Origin: Myxococcaceae bacterium
GTDB taxonomy: Bacteria > Myxococcota > Myxococcia > Myxococcales > Myxococcaceae
DNA length: 64,000 nucleotides
NCBI GenBank assembly: GCA_016793095.1
Contig: JAEUJQ010000034.1
Span: 1 to 64,000 of the forward strand
Direction of reading: 5' to 3'
Shown here: piece after piece, positions 1 to 7,649 of the stretch
Position numbering within the stretch: position 1 is the stretch's first letter
Layout of the letters: each line of letters starts with the position of its first letter
The notes under the pieces: generated by a model
Database searches by the model: none
What the model was told of the DNA's origin: nothing
Seen by the model: the letters and a program-made list of their open reading frames with translations, nothing else
Made by a program: the position numbers and the translations under genes

Positions 1-802
1 CGGCCGAGCCGCCTGCCGCCGAGCCGCCTGCCGCCGAGCCGCCTGCCGCCGAGCCGCCTGCCGCCGAGCCGCCTGCCGCCGAGCCGCCTGCCGCCGAGCC
101 GCCCGCCGCCGAGCCGCCCGCCGCCGAGCCGCCCGCCGCCGAGCCGCCCGCCGCCGAGCCGCCCGCGGCGGAGCCACCTGCGGTGTTGGGCACGCAGGAG
201 CCTGCGCTGCAGACGTTCCCGCTGAGGCAGCCGATGCACACGACGCCACCCGTTCCACACGCCTGGTTCGTCGTGCCGGCGACACAGAGGCCCGTCGTGT
301 CACAGCAGCCGCTCGCGCAGGTCATCGGCCCGCACGCGACGGACCCACCGCCCGTTCCACCACCCGCCGAGCCACCACCCATCGGGCTCGCGCACACCCC
401 CGTCTGGCAGATTCGGCCAGGCCCGCAGACGACGCACGCCGAGCCACCGATGCCGCACGCCGTGCGCGTGGTGCCACCCTGGCAGACGCCGTTCATGTCG
501 CAGCAACCCGCCGCGCAGTTCTGTGGGTTGCAGCCGCTCGCCGTACCGCCGCCGGTGCCGCCCGCCGCAGCTCCGCCGGCGTCACCGCCACCCGCTCCAC
601 CATCGAAGAGGAAGAAGCCGCCGCCGCTGCCCCCGCTCCCGGCATCGAAGAGCGGCGTCTGGCAGGTGCCGGCGCTGCACACCTGACCCGGGCCGCAGTC
701 GCTGCTCGTCATGCAGCGCGTGGGCTGTCTGCCGCCGCACGCCTGGGTGAAGGAGAAGACGACGACGGCACTGCACGCGGCGACGAAGTGGGAGAGGCGC
801 AT
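1..802 (-). CDS. Cys-rich repeat lipoprotein, C-terminus cut by the left edge
   Basis: Seen: starts ATG at 802 with a lipoprotein signal (MRLSHFVAACSAVVVFSFTQ followed by AC), so Cys about 22 is probably lipidated. Then come a short Cys motif (CMTSSDCGPGQVCSAGTC), a Gly/Ala/Asp linker, and two copies of a module of the form C-x4-C-A-x-GCC-D-x2-G-x-C-x2-GTT-x3-CG-x-GG-x2-C-x2-C-x5-C-x2-G-x-C, separated by Gly-rich spacers. It then runs into an Ala-Ala-Gly-Gly-Ser array and is still open at position 1 (267 codons seen). Such Cys-module lipoproteins are common in myxobacteria and probably sit on the outer surface; no enzyme function is known to me. The disulfide-type spacing and export signal fit an extracytoplasmic protein. 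Confidence 0.8.
   Translation of the reverse strand, partial: MRLSHFVAACSAVVVFSFTQACGGRQPTRCMTSSDCGPGQVCSAGTCQTPLFDAGSGGSGGGFFLFDGGAGGGDAGGAAAGGTGGGTASGCNPQNCAAGCCDMNGVCQGGTTRTACGIGGSACVVCGPGRICQTGVCASPMGGGSAGGGTGGGSVACGPMTCASGCCDTTGLCVAGTTNQACGTGGVVCIGCLSGNVCSAGSCVPNTAGGSAAGGSAAGGSAAGGSAAGGSAAGGSAAGGSAAGGSAAGGSAAGGSAAGGSAAGGSA
6..170. repeat. 15-bp tandem repeat (11 units) coding Ala-Ala-Gly-Gly-Ser
   Basis: Unit GAGCCGCCTGCCGCC on the + strand. Units 1-6 (6-95) carry CTG and units 7-11 (96-170) carry CCG at the same place, a synonymous GCA/GCG alanine change on the - strand; the last unit is slightly degenerate. The array lies inside the lipoprotein gene and keeps its frame. The block structure suggests recent homogenisation or slippage. 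Confidence 0.9.
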
Positions 803-865
803 CGGCTCGGCGTTCTGCTGCAAAACCGCCGGACGAATCAACTGTCGCGACCGCGTTTCATCGGG

Positions 866-884
866 GTTCTCAGGCGCTGAGAAC
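866..884. terminator. Perfect 8-bp hairpin after the 52-aa gene
   Basis: GTTCTCAG-GCG-CTGAGAAC is a perfect inverted repeat with a 3-nt loop, 11 bp beyond the stop codon of the 52-aa gene on the - strand. It has no T-run on either side, so it may be an RNA 3'-end stabiliser or a weak terminator rather than a classic intrinsic terminator. Confidence 0.4.
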
Positions 885-895
885 GCCCGGCTTGC

Positions 896-1054
896 TCACC
901 GCTTCGACTGGTTCAGCTTGACGAGCATCTGGTGCAGGCGCGCGTCGATCACGCGCTCGACCTCGTCGTTGCTGACGCGCTTCGAGGGACCCGCGAACAC
1001 CGCGCCAGCCGCCGCGACCACCGCCATCGTCACCACTGCGAAGAGCTTCTTCAT
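896..1054 (-). CDS. Small exported peptide (52 aa), unknown function
   Basis: Seen: ATG at 1054 with GAGGTG placed 7 nt upstream, then a textbook signal peptide (MKKLFAVVTMAVVAAAGAVFA) and a mature part of about 31 residues starting GPSKRVSNDEVERVID. A longer reading from 1087 is open but lacks a ribosome site. The mature peptide is charged and predicted helical (DEVERVIDARLHQMLVKLNQ). It is divergent from the glycosyltransferase gene and upstream, in the same direction, of the Cys-rich lipoprotein. I do not recognise a family. Confidence 0.7.
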   Translation of the reverse strand: MKKLFAVVTMAVVAAAGAVFAGPSKRVSNDEVERVIDARLHQMLVKLNQSKR

Positions 1055-1108
1055 GTGCGTCACCTCGTGTGAAGGGAAGATGCGCACATGGTAGGAGCGT
1101 TGGCGGGG

Positions 1109-1170
1109 TGATCAATTTTTCGGCTACAGGGCGCCACGTCGCGCGACGTGATCAGGAGTGCAGGTGATCA
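1109..1170. promoter_or_regulatory. Divergent control region with palindromes
   Basis: Between two divergent starts (1054 - strand, 1164 + strand) lie a perfect 16-bp palindrome CACGTCGCGCGACGTG (1135-1150) and three TGATCA palindromes (1109-1114, 1149-1154, 1165-1170). The last overlaps the start codon of the glycosyltransferase gene. This could be an operator; no binding protein can be named. Confidence 0.35.
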
Positions 1171-2471
1171 GCGCGGCGCGGTGGCTCTCAGGCGTGGCAG
1201 TGGGGGCCGTGGTGCTGGTCGTGATGCTCGCCTTCATCGCGCGTGGCGGCTGGAGCGTCTTCGGGGTGGTCGCGCTGCTCCTCGCTGTCTGGGGCGCGAG
1301 GCGGGTGGAGGCTCGTACCCCGCTGACCGCCATCGTGCTGCTGGGAGCGCTGGTGCGGGTCGCGTGGATCGTGGCGGTTCCGACGGAGCCGGGGAGCGAC
1401 TTCGCGGCGTACCACGCGTTCGCGGTGCGCGCCGTGGAGGGGCAGCTGAACGAGCGGCTCTACGCACCCCTCGTGCTCCACCAGGTCGGCTACCCTCAGT
1501 TCCTCTCAGGCGCCTACCTGGTGTTCGGCGCTGCGCCGGCGGTGGGGCGCTGGCTCAACGTCGCCCTCGCGATGTGGCTCATCGCGGCTGTGTTCCGACT
1601 GGGAACGCGCCTGTCAGGGAGGCGCGCGGGCGTGTTCGCTGCGCTGGCGATTGCCCTGTGGCCGGATCATGTCGCCTACAGCTCCCTGCTGGCCAGCGAG
1701 CTGCTGTTCACTCCGCTCGTGTGGGTCGGCCTCGAGCGGGCTCTGACGAAGCGCTCCGGTCGGGCCCTCGGGGCGGGCCTTTTGATCGGAGCGGCCATCG
1801 CGGTCCGCTCGCCCGGCGTACTCGCACTGCTGGTGGCGCTCGGGCTCCTGGTGGCCCTGCGCCGGTATCGGGCCGCGCTCGCGCTCGTCGTCGGGGCGTC
1901 GCTGGCGCTGGGCGGAAGCCTGGCGCTGCGCCGGCTCACTGGAGACACGTTCGCCCGTGGTTCGCTCGCCTATTCGGCGCTCATGGGGAGCAACGCTGCG
2001 ACCCAGGGCGCCTGGAACCAGCATGACTACGAGGCGTACCTCCGCAACCGGTTCGTGGCGGGGGCGCGGGTCGCGGACGACGAGGCGTGGGCTCTCGTGC
2101 GGCTGCGCTGGGCCGAGGCAGGCGTCACGGAGCTGGTGCTCGGCAAAGTGGCGCGCCAGTGGGGGCAGGGGGACAGCGGAGTGCGGTTCGCGCTGCGAAA
2201 TGCTCTGAAGGCCCCTGGCGAGGCGATGGCAGCGCTTGCTCAGGCGTGGCTGGTCGGCGTCGTCACCCTCGCGTGGTGGGCCCTGTGGCGTGTCCGTCCG
2301 GTGGTGCGCTGGGGGCTCGCACCGCTGACCCTCGCGTGGCTCGCGCACCTCGTGCTCGAGGCCAACCCCCGCTACGCGCTGCCGTGGCTGGTGGGCGCGG
2401 CGCTCGTCGCAGCGTGCGGGTGGCGGACGCTCAGCGCCTGGCGCCCTTCTTCACCTGCTTCGCCTCGATGA
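1164..2471 (+). CDS. Polytopic membrane glycosyltransferase-like protein (GT39/ArnT type)
   Basis: Seen: 435 aa with about ten hydrophobic segments and short loops. The first large loop holds an acidic GSDFAAYH motif, as in the PMT_2/ArnT-like superfamily, which transfers sugars from polyprenyl-phosphate carriers to lipid or protein on the outer side of the inner membrane. Start: GTG 1164 is preferred over GTG 1158 because AGGAG at 1154-1158 then has a 5-nt spacing. The 3' end overlaps the convergent kinase gene by 41 bp. The substrate cannot be told. The assignment rests on topology and the loop motif only, so it is tentative at family level. Confidence 0.65.
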   Translation: MISAARWLSGVAVGAVVLVVMLAFIARGGWSVFGVVALLLAVWGARRVEARTPLTAIVLLGALVRVAWIVAVPTEPGSDFAAYHAFAVRAVEGQLNERLYAPLVLHQVGYPQFLSGAYLVFGAAPAVGRWLNVALAMWLIAAVFRLGTRLSGRRAGVFAALAIALWPDHVAYSSLLASELLFTPLVWVGLERALTKRSGRALGAGLLIGAAIAVRSPGVLALLVALGLLVALRRYRAALALVVGASLALGGSLALRRLTGDTFARGSLAYSALMGSNAATQGAWNQHDYEAYLRNRFVAGARVADDEAWALVRLRWAEAGVTELVLGKVARQWGQGDSGVRFALRNALKAPGEAMAALAQAWLVGVVTLAWWALWRVRPVVRWGLAPLTLAWLAHLVLEANPRYALPWLVGAALVAACGWRTLSAWRPSSPASPR

Positions 2472-4689
2472 TCAGCCGGCCCTCCTGATCGTCCGACGTG
2501 TCGTCGAGCAGCGTGAAGAAGAGCTGCGCCGCGTCCCGCACGACGAGCGGCTTGTTCAGCTCCGCGACGAGCAGGCCCTGAGTGGGGTGTCCGACGACGC
2601 AGCGGGTGACGATCGCACCGCCGGCCCGCAGGCGCGCGGGGGTCGAGACCGATTGCCGCACCGTCACCTCGTACCAGGCCTTCGGGTCGAGCCCGCTCAA
2701 CGTCACCCTCGACTCCGGCGCCACGGTGAGCGCCAGAGGTGGCTTGAACGTCTTCGGCTTGCCCCTCGACTCCACCGTGAGCGTGCGTGGCTTCGTCTCC
2801 TCGGGCCTCGTCACCCCGGCGAGAGTGGACGTCGGCACCCGGAACACGAACAGCCGGTTCGCGCCCTTGATCTGCTGGGGGCTGGTGGGGAGCGGGCCTG
2901 GCGCCGCGCCCGCCGCGTTGACGACGTAGTAGCCCCAGCCGAGCTCAGGGCCGCGGCTCAGCGTCACCCGGTACGTCAGCTTCTCGTCGAGCGGCAGCTT
3001 GAGGGCCCCCGCCTTCGACAGATCGACCCGGTGCCTGGCCGCGTCGAGCTCGAAGGTGCTCACGGGCCAGGAGACGGCGTCGGGGACTGGCGGAGGCAGA
3101 GGGGGCTCCTCCTTCTTCGGCAGCGGCGGCGGGTCGGGCTGCTTCGGCGGTGGGGGCGGCGGGGGCCGCTCGAGCACGGCGTCGATCACGAGGTGCTGGC
3201 CGCGCTTGAGCGGCACGTCGTTCGACCAGACCTTGTAGCCCTCGGCGAACACCTCGACGCGGTACAGGCCCTTCGACAACGAGCGCAGTTGCAGCGGGGT
3301 CTTCTCCTCGACCGCCCGCCCGTTGACCCGCACGGTCGCGCCAGCAGGAAGCGAGACGACCTCGAGCGTGCTGCGCGACATGCGCACGGCGAGGAACACC
3401 GCGGCGAAGCCCACCAGGGCCGCGGCCAGCGCCAGGATGATCGCCCGCACCCACGGCACCGGCGCCGCCCGCACCGCCTGACTCGACGGGCCCCGTTCGG
3501 GCCTCGACGGCCGCGGTGGCTGCATGGAGTCAGGCACCCGGAGCGGCTTCGTCGGCGCGTCATCGCCCCCAGCCGGTGAGGCGGGCGCGGGCTGCAGCTC
3601 GGCGCGAACGCTCTCGAGGTCCACCATCTCGGTGGGCACCTCCTCCTCGGGATCCTCGCCGGGAGGCGGCTTCGACTCGGGCTCGGGCTCGGGCACCGGC
3701 GCGCCGCGTCGCCAGCGCTGGGCCTTCTCCGAGAACTCACGCGGCAACTGCACCGGCCGCCCCAGCTTCACGAGCTCCGACTCGAAGAGCAGCGAGAGAA
3801 AGTGCGAGAGCTCGGTCGGGGTGAAGTCGGGGTGGTGGACCGCGAGGTAGCGCGTCAGATCCTGCTGGAAGGCCTCGGCGCTGGGGTACCGCTCCGACGC
3901 CTCGAGGGCCATCGCCTTGAGGACGATCGCCTCGAGCGCCTTGGGGATGGCGGGCGCGAGCTCGGTCGGTCGCGCGAACTGCCCACGCACGATCTTCGTC
4001 AGCACCTCCATCATGCGGCCCTGGAAGGGCAGCTGCCCCGTGAGCAGCTCGTACAGCACGATGCCCGAGGCGAAGACGTCGGTGCGGGCGTCGAGGTCTT
4101 TCCCGCGGGCCTGCTCCGGCGCGAAGTAGGCGTACTTGCCCTTCACCGCGTTCGACGTGGTGTCTTCCCGCCCCGCGTTGCGCGCGCGCGCGATGCCGAA
4201 GTCCACCAGCTTGATCTGCCCCTCGTAGCTGACCAGCACGTTCTGCGGGGAGACGTCCCGGTGCACGATGTGCAGCGGTCGGCCCTGCTCGTCGAGGCGG
4301 GTGTGCGCGTAGTGCAGGCCCTTCAGCATCTCGGCCGTCACGTACGCGGCGAGCTCGGCGGGCATCGTGAGCAGGCCCATCGCCCGCATCCGCTTGACGA
4401 CCTTCGACAGGGGCTGGCCGTCCACCAGCTCCATCGCGAGGTACCAGTCGCCGTCCACGTCTCCGAAGTCGAAGACCTGGGCGATGTTGCCGTGCGACAG
4501 GCCCATCACGATGCGCGCCTCGTTCGTGAACATCGCGATGAAGGCGCGGTTCGCGGCGTAGTGCGGCAGGATCTTCTTGATCACCACCGGCTTCACGACG
4601 CCTGGCGCGGGCGAGAAGCGCGCGCGGAAGATCTCGGCCATGCCTCCGGCCGCGATGCGCTCGATGAGCTCGTACTTTCCGAACTGCAT
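2431..4689 (-). CDS. Membrane Ser/Thr protein kinase with PEGA domain
   Basis: Seen: 752 aa. Residues 6-270 are a Hanks-type kinase: Gly-rich loop IAAGGMAEIF (12-21), catalytic Lys in VIKK (38-39), HRDVSPQN (143-150), DFG (163-165) and FAPEQARG. An acidic, Pro-rich linker leads to one transmembrane segment (about 412-434), then a PEGA domain (PAGATVRVNGRAVEEKTPLQ onwards), a Pro-rich spacer and a second extracytoplasmic part of about 200 residues that I do not recognise. This layout implies outside sensing and inside phosphorylation. Start ATG 4689 (MQFGKYELIE) begins the kinase fold directly; a much longer upstream reading is open but would run through the divergent promoter. Its targets are unknown. 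Confidence 0.92.
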   Translation of the reverse strand: MQFGKYELIERIAAGGMAEIFRARFSPAPGVVKPVVIKKILPHYAANRAFIAMFTNEARIVMGLSHGNIAQVFDFGDVDGDWYLAMELVDGQPLSKVVKRMRAMGLLTMPAELAAYVTAEMLKGLHYAHTRLDEQGRPLHIVHRDVSPQNVLVSYEGQIKLVDFGIARARNAGREDTTSNAVKGKYAYFAPEQARGKDLDARTDVFASGIVLYELLTGQLPFQGRMMEVLTKIVRGQFARPTELAPAIPKALEAIVLKAMALEASERYPSAEAFQQDLTRYLAVHHPDFTPTELSHFLSLLFESELVKLGRPVQLPREFSEKAQRWRRGAPVPEPEPESKPPPGEDPEEEVPTEMVDLESVRAELQPAPASPAGGDDAPTKPLRVPDSMQPPRPSRPERGPSSQAVRAAPVPWVRAIILALAAALVGFAAVFLAVRMSRSTLEVVSLPAGATVRVNGRAVEEKTPLQLRSLSKGLYRVEVFAEGYKVWSNDVPLKRGQHLVIDAVLERPPPPPPPKQPDPPPLPKKEEPPLPPPVPDAVSWPVSTFELDAARHRVDLSKAGALKLPLDEKLTYRVTLSRGPELGWGYYVVNAAGAAPGPLPTSPQQIKGANRLFVFRVPTSTLAGVTRPEETKPRTLTVESRGKPKTFKPPLALTVAPESRVTLSGLDPKAWYEVTVRQSVSTPARLRAGGAIVTRCVVGHPTQGLLVAELNKPLVVRDAAQLFFTLLDDTSDDQEGRLIIEAKQVKKGARR

Positions 4690-4804
4690 GTCCGACGACG
4701 GTGGCAAGACGGACGCGCACCGTATTCCCGCGAGGGGCGTGAGTCGACAAGCAACCCGGCGCCTTCGGCGAGGCACAGGGGCACCGAATCGGTATGATCC
4801 CCCG

Positions 4805-5770
4805 GTGCTCCGCGCCCTGGTCTTCGCCTCGCTCATCGCCTCTGCGCCCGCGTTGGCCGCGCCGGTCGTCCTGCTGTTCCCCGCGGTCGGCACCACCACC
4901 CAGGTCACCCTGTCCGGGCGCGTGCTGAAGAACGGCCCCGGGCCCGGCAGCTCGTCGCTGTCGAAGAACCTGCGCCGGCTGACGACGAGCAACTGGGAAG
5001 GCGCCGAGGTGGACGTGCGCTTCCAGGGGCAGCAGGCGGTGGTGAAGAGCGGCCACGACGGCAACTTCGAGGCGACCTTCACGGCGGCGAAGACCGGGTT
5101 CCCGACCGGGCTGTGGACCGCCGAGGCTGGCGTGAAGGGCGCCGAGCCCGGGCGCGCCACGGTGGACGTGATGGCGCCCGATGCTCCCTTCTTCGTCATC
5201 AGCGACTTCGACGACACGCTGGCGGTGTCGAACGTGCTCGAGCGCGGCAAGTTCGTCGAGAACGTGCTGGTGAAGGACGAGCTGACCCAGCCGGTCGTGG
5301 AGGGAATGGCAGGGTTCTATGCGTGCCTCCGCGACAAGCCGTCGAAGCCGGTCTTCGCCCTCGTGAGCGGCTCCCCCGTGCAGTACGTCGCGCGGGTGTC
5401 GCGCTTCCTGCAGAGACACGACTTCCCCGTGTTCGGCCTCTACCTGCGAGACCTGGGGCCCTCGACGCTGAGCGACTACAAGCAGCCCGTGATCCGCGCG
5501 CTGCTCAAGGCGCTGCCCGGGCCGGTGGTGCTGGTGGGTGACTCGGGCGAGAAGGACCCCGAGGTCTACGCCCAGCTCCGCGCCGAGTTCCCCGAGCGGG
5601 TGAAGGCGATCTTCATCCGCGACGCGGGGCGGACTGCAGACGCCGCGCGTTTCACCGGCATGACGCTCTTCGGCCAGCCGCACGAGGCCGCGCAGGTCGC
5701 CGCCACCCAGGGCCTGCTCGAGCCGAAGTGCGCCCGGTCCCTGTTCCCGCACGATGGAGGTACGCCGTGA
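4805..5770 (+). CDS. Exported App1-type phosphatidate phosphatase domain protein (DUF2183)
   Basis: Seen: 321 aa from GTG 4805; signal peptide LRALVFASLIASAPALAA; N-terminal beta-rich domain; then a HAD-type catalytic core starting ISDFDDTLAV (first Asp near residue 134), followed by the conserved FALVSGSPVQY and LVGDSGEKDPEVY motifs of the App1/DUF2183 family. App1 family members hydrolyse phosphatidate; in bacteria they are often exported and poorly studied. A TATGAT hexamer at 4793-4798 ends only 6 nt before the GTG, so the message may be leaderless. The stop overlaps the next start as GTGA. Divergent from the kinase gene. Confidence 0.82.
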   Translation: MLRALVFASLIASAPALAAPVVLLFPAVGTTTQVTLSGRVLKNGPGPGSSSLSKNLRRLTTSNWEGAEVDVRFQGQQAVVKSGHDGNFEATFTAAKTGFPTGLWTAEAGVKGAEPGRATVDVMAPDAPFFVISDFDDTLAVSNVLERGKFVENVLVKDELTQPVVEGMAGFYACLRDKPSKPVFALVSGSPVQYVARVSRFLQRHDFPVFGLYLRDLGPSTLSDYKQPVIRALLKALPGPVVLVGDSGEKDPEVYAQLRAEFPERVKAIFIRDAGRTADAARFTGMTLFGQPHEAAQVAATQGLLEPKCARSLFPHDGGTP

Positions 5771-6558
5771 GACCCGTCGTCGTCGCCCTGCTGGTCCTGT
5801 CCGGCGCCGCCTGCCGCTCGTCATCGACGGTCGACGCCGGGCCGAAGAAGCCGCCGGCGCCCCGGCTCGAGCCGCTCGAGCAGGTGAAGGGCGCCCGGGT
5901 GCCCACCGACGCCTCCATCGCAGACGAGCGCGACGCCATCTTCCAGATCGTGCCCCTCGACGTCGTCGGGCCGTCGCCGCCCGAGCAGGCCGTGCGCCTC
6001 GAGCTCGACGGCGAGAAGGTCACCTCGAACGGTGCGCCCTTCGATCTGAAGAGCGTCAAGCAGGACGACGACGTGCTGCTGGTGCCGGTGGGCGAGACGT
6101 TTCTCGTGCAGGTCGCCCCGGTGCTGGCGGCGCTCGACGACGTCGGCGCCGACGCGTTCCTGATGCACCCCGACAAGCCCATCGCCTGGCCCATCGATCT
6201 GCGCGACGAGGGCGCGTTCCAGTCGTGGATCGACGACCCCGAGCCGGGAAAGGTGCGCGTCATTCAGCGCGCCGATGGCTTCGAGGTGCAGACGAACCTC
6301 GGCAAGCTCCAGGGGCAGGATCCCAACGGGCCCACCGTGCCGGTGCGGGGCGGGCAGCTCGATCTGAAGACGCTCTCGCGGGGGATCGAGAAGGTCGCCC
6401 TGCACTTCAAGACGAAGGAGCTCTGCTTCGTGCCCTCGTTCGGCACCGAGCTGGCGCAGGTGAGCCGGGCGGTCGCGACCAACTGGAAGGCCGCTGACAC
6501 TGCGTGGTTTCCGGTCGCCTGCCTCGTCTACCCCCGCCCGAGGACGAAGGCGCCGTGA
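5767..6558 (+). CDS. Lipoprotein, unknown function
   Basis: Seen: 263 aa from GTG 5767, which overlaps the TGA of the App1-like gene and has GGAGG at 5756-5760 at good spacing. The lipobox LSGAAC gives lipidation at about Cys 16. The mature protein is acidic and mixed alpha/beta with no motif I recognise; there is a pair of Cys near the end (ELCFVPSF and VACLVYP). It is translation-coupled to its neighbours, so it probably works in the envelope with the App1-like enzyme. Confidence 0.75.
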   Translation: MRPVVVALLVLSGAACRSSSTVDAGPKKPPAPRLEPLEQVKGARVPTDASIADERDAIFQIVPLDVVGPSPPEQAVRLELDGEKVTSNGAPFDLKSVKQDDDVLLVPVGETFLVQVAPVLAALDDVGADAFLMHPDKPIAWPIDLRDEGAFQSWIDDPEPGKVRVIQRADGFEVQTNLGKLQGQDPNGPTVPVRGGQLDLKTLSRGIEKVALHFKTKELCFVPSFGTELAQVSRAVATNWKAADTAWFPVACLVYPRPRTKAP

Positions 6559-6686
6559 CGACGCCGGCCCCGCGGCAGCCCCGGGCGCTCCACCTGCTGG
6601 CCGGGCTCGCCCTGGGCATCGTCTGCGCCCTTCTCGTGAAGGCGCTGATCTGGCTGCTGCCGCTGATGATGTTCGTGGGTGACTGA
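6555..6686 (+). CDS. Small single-span membrane protein (43 aa)
   Basis: Seen: starts GTG 6555 overlapping the TGA of the lipoprotein gene (GTGA), has a short basic N-terminus (TTPAPRQPRALH) and then about 28 hydrophobic residues with one Lys. No family is recognised. The coupled start and clean hydrophobic helix support a real gene; its shortness leaves doubt. Confidence 0.55.
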   Translation: MTTPAPRQPRALHLLAGLALGIVCALLVKALIWLLPLMMFVGD

Positions 6687-6697
6687 GTCACTCCCAC
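6675..6697. terminator. Inverted repeat spanning two convergent stop codons
   Basis: GTGGG-TGACT-G-AGTCA-CT-CCCAC forms 10 bp with a 2-nt bulge. Both stop codons (TGA of the 43-aa gene, TCA on the + strand for the DUF2378 gene) lie inside it. It has no T-run. It may block read-through in both directions. Confidence 0.35.
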
Positions 6698-7230
6698 CGG
6701 CAGCGATAGGTCACGCCCTCGGCGTCGAGCGCGACCACGTCGATGGTGCAGCCGCGCGCGCCGATCGCCGTCAGCGTCGCCTGCAGCACGCCCTGGTTCA
6801 CGTAGGGCACCAGGGTCTCGTTCAGCCACAGCTCGTAGTCCGAAGGCCCGTGGGCCGTGACGCGATCCTCCATGTAGTTGTTGGAGGTGCGGAACGAGCG
6901 GCTGACCCGGCTGAAGGCCCGCCGGGGCCCGATGATGCGCAGCGTGGCCATCAGCGCGCCTCCGATGATCGTCTGCGCGTACTGGTCCATGAACGCCTGA
7001 CCCAGGAGGAAGTCGGCGCGCTCGGGCGACTCCGTGGGGAAGAGCGCCCGCGCGGCGATCCGCGAGATGCTGCGCCAGGTCTCGGCAGGGTAGGCGGGCT
7101 GCAGCTTGCCGGGGTTGAGCCCCGCGGCGCGCACCTGCTCCAGGGCGCCAGGCTTCTTCGCGGCCAGCAGCCGCACACACGACTCGAACACGCTCGAGAA
7201 CACCACCCGCTCGGACAGCGGGACACCCAT
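6688..7230 (-). CDS. DUF2378 / TIGR02265 family protein
   Basis: Seen: 180 aa from ATG 7230, whose ATG overlaps the TGA of the upstream lipoprotein gene (TGATG). The C-terminal half matches the family pattern as I know it: a beta-rich region with PRRAFSRVSRSFRTSNNY, a Leu/Pro stretch (LWLNETLVPYVNQGVL), a helix ATLTAIGA and the ending VTYRCRW. TIGR02265/DUF2378 proteins are expanded paralogues in Myxococcus and relatives; no function is established to my knowledge. No signal peptide, so cytoplasmic. Confidence 0.8.
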   Translation of the reverse strand: MGVPLSERVVFSSVFESCVRLLAAKKPGALEQVRAAGLNPGKLQPAYPAETWRSISRIAARALFPTESPERADFLLGQAFMDQYAQTIIGGALMATLRIIGPRRAFSRVSRSFRTSNNYMEDRVTAHGPSDYELWLNETLVPYVNQGVLQATLTAIGARGCTIDVVALDAEGVTYRCRWE

Positions 7231-7559
7231 CAGATGCCCTCGGGGCCCACGCAGACCGGCGTCGGCGAGCTGCGCTCCGTGCGGCAGATGTACCCCTCGC
7301 GGCAGTCCAGGCTCGAGCGGCAGCTGCGCAGGCACCCCGGTGAGTCACGGCCGACGGCGTCGTCGACGCACACGCTCCCCGCGGGGCAGGCGGCGCCACC
7401 GAGCACGCAGCCGAGCGCGCAGTAGCCCCCCGGCGTGAAGTCGCGGTTGAGGCACAGCCCCGAGCCACAGTCCTTCGCGGTCGTACAGGCGTCGCCAATG
7501 GTGGCGCCGCACCCGGCGAGACCCAGCAGCCCGACCAGCGTCACGATTCGGAGCATCAT
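7230..7559 (-). CDS. Small Cys-rich lipoprotein (109 aa)
   Basis: Seen: signal MMLRIVTLVGLLGLAG followed by Cys (lipobox LAGC), then ten or more Cys in a compact pattern (DACTTAKDCGSGLCLNRD, YCALGCVLGGAACPAGSVC, CLRSCRSSLDCREGYIC). This resembles the small Cys knots at the start of other myxobacterial lipoproteins. Start is ATG 7559 or 7556. It is coupled to the DUF2378 gene. Function unknown; presumably disulfide-bonded on the outer membrane. Confidence 0.78.
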   Translation of the reverse strand: MMLRIVTLVGLLGLAGCGATIGDACTTAKDCGSGLCLNRDFTPGGYCALGCVLGGAACPAGSVCVDDAVGRDSPGCLRSCRSSLDCREGYICRTERSSPTPVCVGPEGI

Positions 7560-7649
7560 CACGCGCCACCATGCTGCCGGTCGGTGCGCAGGGCAACTTC
7601 CGATGCCGGGCATCTTTTCGCCGACCCGCGGTTGAGGGAGAACGAACGC

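Noticed and set aside
1-170. Short direct repeats that could suggest a CRISPR array
   Set aside because: Units are contiguous 15-mers with no spacers and stay in frame inside a lipoprotein gene.
3737-5824. Very long open frame across the kinase gene in another frame
   Set aside because: It is Arg/His/Gly-rich shadow sequence caused by high GC, with no domain. The kinase frame carries all motifs.
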